Assembly: GCA_951394405.1 (NCBI GenBank)
Contig: OX596334.1
Location: 310,001-374,000 of the forward strand
Reading direction: 5' to 3'
Source: Coprinellus micaceus
Lineage: Eukaryota; Basidiomycota; Agaricomycetes; Agaricales; Psathyrellaceae
DNA length: 64,000 nucleotides
Shown here piece after piece: positions 60,201-64,000 of this stretch. Made by a program: the position numbers and the translations under genes. Under the pieces are notes generated by a model. That model was not told where the DNA came from, ran no database searches, and was given only the letters and a program-made list of their open reading frames with translations. The first letter of the stretch is position 1; each line of letters begins with the position of its first letter.

Positions 60201-61029
60201 TTGGTGCTCCGGGACTGACGAGTTCCGCAGGCACTCAAAATCTCTATTTTAGAAAGTACATTGACTCAGTAAGAAGCCATAATTCTCCAAAAGTGTCCCC
60301 GAATAGCATGACCCATCGGGTCACAGGTACGCCTCCGTGAAGCGCTGAGCAAGCCTTGCTTGAATAAACATCAAGAAGGCAACAAGAAGGCCGATAAAGC
60401 TCGAAGGTATTACCTAGTAGTCTGTCGGATCCTCCTGCTACTAGAGGCCCACGCATTGTGCGTTGAACCGACCCTGTTGGGCATGCAATGAAACGAGGCT
60501 ACACTAAGCTATGCACCCTGATTTGAGCAGGTACCGATGTGATTGTCTGTCACCTACCTACGCATTACACCACGCAATTCTCATTCGCGTGTGATGACTT
60601 ACCAATGACGGTCAGTGTCACGATCTCGCGTTTCATACCCTTACCACCACTGCGTGCCAGCATCAAACTTGAAGTAGCCTCGGTGAAGGACGCGCGCAGT
60701 GGCACCCATGGTTAGTGCCTGTCATCACCAAACTACTTCCGGCGGCATTCAAACTTTGATAAAGCGTATATTCCGGTGGTCCACATTCCTCCAGCCCCCG
60801 AAGAATGATCTACAAAGTCAGGGCGAGTGGAATTGCGAGAAGGAAAGATAACTAAAGAGAACGTGTAACCCTCCCATATACATGTACGTTGGTGTCAGAG
60901 TCACCGGTAGTCTTGGATAGAGATAAAGTTCGCTGGTGTTCGGCAGACCAACGCCCCCGCCAACGACTCTTACCAAGCGGAGCTGGTTGGAGGAAACAAC
61001 GAAGGAGAAGCAATGATCTGCGAGTGGTG
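60201..61029. other. Intergenic, no gene recognised
   Basis: About 830 bp between the L promoter and the broken tail of M. No coding or RNA feature that I can support. Confidence 0.4.
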
Positions 61030-61236
61030 GTCAGACACGTTGCGTCGTCGCAAGGTAGAGTTCACGAATGCGTGCAGAACGACGAAGGGAGAGAGTGGGA
61101 TGGGTGACGGCAGAGAGGCCGGACATAGGTTGCGACACATCCGTTGCATGAGCAGCCGCCACTTGTTGGAGTGCTTTGACCTCGAGTCTCGACAGGTGTT
61201 ATGCAGGCAGTGAGGTCGGCGGTCAGAGGTAATACG
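61030..61236 (-). pseudogene. Out-of-frame remainder of the FunK1-M tail
   Basis: DNA continues to align with the tail of FunK1-G beyond the stop of M, including codons for LRRSARIREL, but in shifted frames with further stops. It is the untranslated remainder of a tail lost by small deletions near 61240. Confidence 0.65.
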
Positions 61237-63344
61237 CTAGCAAGAACGAGAACCACCGTCAAGCAGGAGTTGACAGGCGGGGGGTCCAACGCTGCCCGTG
61301 GAGGCAGGAGATACGGTTTCGAGAGTGGGAATAGACACAGAAGTCGGAGCCATCGCACTGGACTCTTCGAGAGAACTAATGGCTTTGTCCAACATGGCAA
61401 GGACCTGGCTGTAGTGCACCCCTCGTTGAGAGAGGAGGGTAGCCACCCCGTTCGGCCGATGTCTAAGTATCCGCTTCTCGTCCTCGATGTCGTCCACCCA
61501 CTCACGGAATGCTTCGAAAAGGTCTCCGCATGCGGTACCCCACGCAGAGTGAACGAGGCGTGCGGTTCCCGAGTTGACTTGACCGGTCCCGAAAAGCCGG
61601 CGTTTGGTCGAGAAGGCTTTGTCGACGTCTTGATTGCTCCACGCCAAAAGATACGATGGGCCTTCATCGGCGCTTGAGAAGTGGCTCCCGTCGGGCCGGT
61701 AGAGGAAAAAGATATAGGTGAGGAGATAGAAGAATGATTCGAGATCATCCAGGTAGTCGTGTTTTGGGGGTTCAGCGCGGCCAGGGAGGAATCTCAACAT
61801 ACTCAGAGATTGGAAAACTCGAATGCCCTGGGGAACCAGAAAGGTAACATCAGTAACGAGAAAGATAAGCTAGTGGGAGGAAACACGCACGAGATCGCAG
61901 TCGATTTCTACGCTGGGTACGGCATCTGTCGCCCTGAAAGCTAGATCAAGATCGATGAGCACACCCCGTTCGCCTTCCAGTGCGCCGGCCTTCCCAAGTA
62001 ATACGTTGTGGACCGAGACGTCGCGATGGAGGATCCGCAGCTCGTCCGATGTGAGTCCCCAATGACCTAGGAGTACTAATGAGAGCAGGAAAGGTGCTGG
62101 AGGAAAGGGGTACGAACCGGCTATCGCATCTCGGAGAGCATAGAGCATTTGAAGCGTTGAGGTGAAGCGCTCAATGGAGGGCCCGTAGGACTTGAGGGTT
62201 ACCCTCGTGGCCACCCTGTTCCGGTATTTCCCAGCGGTGGTTGGGCACCGGAAGTCCTTCGTCTCGCCGCGTCCAGTCTCATACGAGACCATCTGTACAA
62301 CTCCAGGTATGCCTTTCACTGCCTCAAGGAGTTCGTACTCCCCAGAGCGGTTGTCTGGGCGCCACGAATCCTTGACGACAAGCTCTTCCAAGGTATCAGA
62401 GTCGTGCACACGCCAGCATGTTGTCGCTCGGCCAGAGATGGAGTCGCGTGGGGGCGGTAGTCGCTCGAGAATCGGGTATGTCTTCAGCGCCCCATCCGGG
62501 CCAGTGGTGGTGAGAGTACCTTTGTATGGCCCTCCGCAGGTAGGTCTCCACTGCACGCTTGTGTCGATTCCTAAGAGGCGTTCGTTCGTAGAGGAGAGTC
62601 CAACGACCAGTCGGATGAGCGTCGAGGGATGCTGGTGAATGACGATGGGTGGGGTAACTTCGGTCCCTGCGCGGTCGAAATGGATGAGGCGGCCATGCTT
62701 CTCGGTGATGACTAGGCAGCGAACGTAGGAGCGGTTCGGTTGACTACGTAAAATACGACTGAAGCGAAGTCAGTGAGGAGAATAACAAAGGAATTGTACG
62801 AAACGACGTACCGGGCATACGTAGTCATTTCGTCCACCAGTTCTTCCACACTACCAGCATCCGATTCCAGTTTCACAGAGATGAAAGTCGTCATTTGAGA
62901 GGATTCGACCCATCTTGAGGGCCCCAAGTTTGTTGCCGACGTCTTGGGGATTTGGAAGGACGGGCCGGTTGCTTGAATAACCAACAGAGGGCACACTCGG
63001 TAACCCTTCTGGTTTATTGCCTCGCACTCCGGAATTCCGTATGTGTTGTCGAGGACGCGTTCTACGCCGCGCTCGGTAATCTTGACGAAGCATTGCACAA
63101 TCGAGGAGAGAATGGAATAGACGGAATGGATCAGGCCTTCTGCCTTCGTTGGTGCTTCTGGAGTCGACCACTTCTTCTGGCTACTGTTGTAGGTATTTGT
63201 TTCTTCTAGGAAGTCTTGGATTTTGCTGTCGTCAACGACGTCGCGGTATAGCTCGTGCGCGTAGGTATCGCTCGTCGTAGTGAAGGTGGGGAGCTCTGAG
63301 AAATCTTCATCCAGAGTTTCTGGCTTTGTGGAAGTCGAACTCAT
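61237..63344 (-). CDS. FunK1 protein kinase M, inverted copy of G, truncated tail
   Basis: Minus-strand exons 63344-62812, 62758-62118, 62066-61891 and 61827-61237; 646 aa. Exons 1-3 have exactly the same lengths as in G, the introns align base for base with few changes, and the unusual RPTCGGPYKGT segment is shared. Kinase motifs GRATTCWRV, VVKDSW, HRDVSVHN, LIDLDLAF and HDYLDDLESFF are intact. The reading ends at LLLDGGSRSC, where a small deletion relative to G shifts the frame and removes about 110 residues. Homology extends upstream through the promoter to about 63530. Confidence 0.88.
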
Positions 63345-63418
63345 TGCTGTTTGAGCCTTTTAGAGGCTTGATGGCCAGAGATACGGCTGTTCGCAAGAGA
63401 AATCGTGATTGAGGACAG

Positions 63419-63530
63419 GAGATGGTGGTGGAATGGGTGAAAGCGGTCATTGCATCCGTGACAATTGTTCGCGCCCCATCAACCACCACGTGACCGTTGA
63501 GCAACAAGCGCCCAGGGCAGGGAACTTGTC
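63419..63530 (-). promoter_or_regulatory. FunK1 promoter cassette upstream of M
   Basis: Minus strand: CAACGGTCACGTGGTGGTTG, GCGCGAACAATTG and CGGATGCAATGACC, then CCACCACCATC. About 106 bp from CAAT to the ATG. Matches G apart from a 14-17 bp gap. Confidence 0.65.
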
Positions 63531-63761
63531 CCGCAAGATCGGCCATTCAGTGCGTACCCGTAATGGCATGGCCGGGAGCTCAAAAAGTTATAGGTATCAA
63601 ACCTCATCGTTCACCCTACAGGGCTCCATAGGTGTAGAGTAATAATGTATTGTAAGTATTGGTAGCTAAGAGTACTAGGAATATAACACCGACCGCCGAC
63701 TGGGAATGGATGTGAGCAACAGCAAGGGCGAACACACTAAGAGAACTGAGAAAGGGTAATA
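63531..63761. other. Spacer, no gene recognised
   Basis: Short spacer between the M promoter and the tail fragment at the window edge. Confidence 0.35.
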
Positions 63762-64000
63762 TCATGCATGTCGGTAGGGTGAATGCATTAGATCACAAAC
63801 TTGAGGAGTGGGGGAGAGAGGCCCGTCCCCTTGATTGATACGCGGAGCCTTGGATCGTGGGGCAGAGGGGCATTCACTGTCATCGAGCCGGCGCTTGTGG
63901 CTGAGAACGCACTCTCTGTGGTGAACGAATGGTATCTCGGAAGTTCTGGGGGTGCGTGGACATTACAACACCCCCATCAGGCTCAACAAGGGTGGGGGAA
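63762..64000 (-). pseudogene. FunK1 C-terminal tail fragment at the window edge
   Basis: The minus-strand frame reads TPRTSEIPFV..., then SHKRRLDDSECPSAPRSKAP and RINQ, a tail of the FunK1-J type, ending at a TGA at 63762-63764. An in-frame TAA at 63963-63965 lies upstream, so unless an intron intervenes it is another relic; the rest may lie beyond the window. Confidence 0.6.

Noticed and set aside
1..64000. CRISPR arrays, prophage or bacterial operons
   Set aside because: No regularly spaced short repeats; genes have spliceosomal introns and fungal families throughout.

Overview
The window looks like nuclear DNA of an agaricomycete (mushroom-forming basidiomycete). Nearly every gene is split by short GT-AG introns of about 47-65 nt, and the content is dominated by FunK1 protein kinases, a fungal-specific family known to be expanded in Agaricomycetes. 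It also carries atypical MYND-finger proteins and a many-exon DUF6534-type membrane protein. I saw no bacterial operons, CRISPR arrays, rRNA or convincing tRNA.

Layout. 1-5460: tandem pair of MYND-finger genes with duplicated promoters; the first copy has two frameshifts. 6280-7017: probable small inverted-repeat transposon. 7242-12733: tandem FunK1 kinases A (nonsense codon) and B. 14051-17070: FunK1-C, a divergent five-exon member that has lost the catalytic Asp. 17470-18172: decayed copy of a second MYND family. 18653-21184: 22-exon DUF6534 membrane protein on the minus strand. 21185-24407: long stretch with no recognised gene. 24408-28514: housekeeping island, a class V PLP-dependent enzyme and mannose-6-phosphate isomerase, tail to tail. 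29025-37955: FunK1-D and -E (divergent, 224 bp apart), a MYND fragment, then FunK1-F. 38456-39549: second-family MYND gene with an in-frame TGA. 41208-64000: FunK1-G to -M on both strands, plus three isolated FunK1 C-terminal fragments.

Thirteen FunK1 copies were resolved to exon level. Twelve give open frames when spliced; A is open apart from one TGA. The core is rigid: eleven of thirteen keep the same four-exon plan, exon 2 is 641 nt in ten of those eleven (638 in A), and the catalytic-loop exon is 176 nt in all thirteen. The proline- and Arg-rich C-terminal tail varies strongly and is broken or frameshifted in G, K, L and M. Seven copies share a promoter cassette at a fixed distance from the ATG, so they are probably co-regulated. 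G and M are a recent inverted duplication about 18 kb apart; A and B are a recent tandem duplication.

The most interesting reading is that this is an actively evolving kinase array: constant N-terminal and kinase exons, disposable tails, shared promoters, one pseudokinase, and an N-terminal domain that in C and I shows a DxK ... QxxxY pattern reminiscent of PD-(D/E)XK nucleases. The last point is inference. Exon joins were worked out by hand from splice signals, phase and paralogue comparison; the short domain motifs are seen directly.
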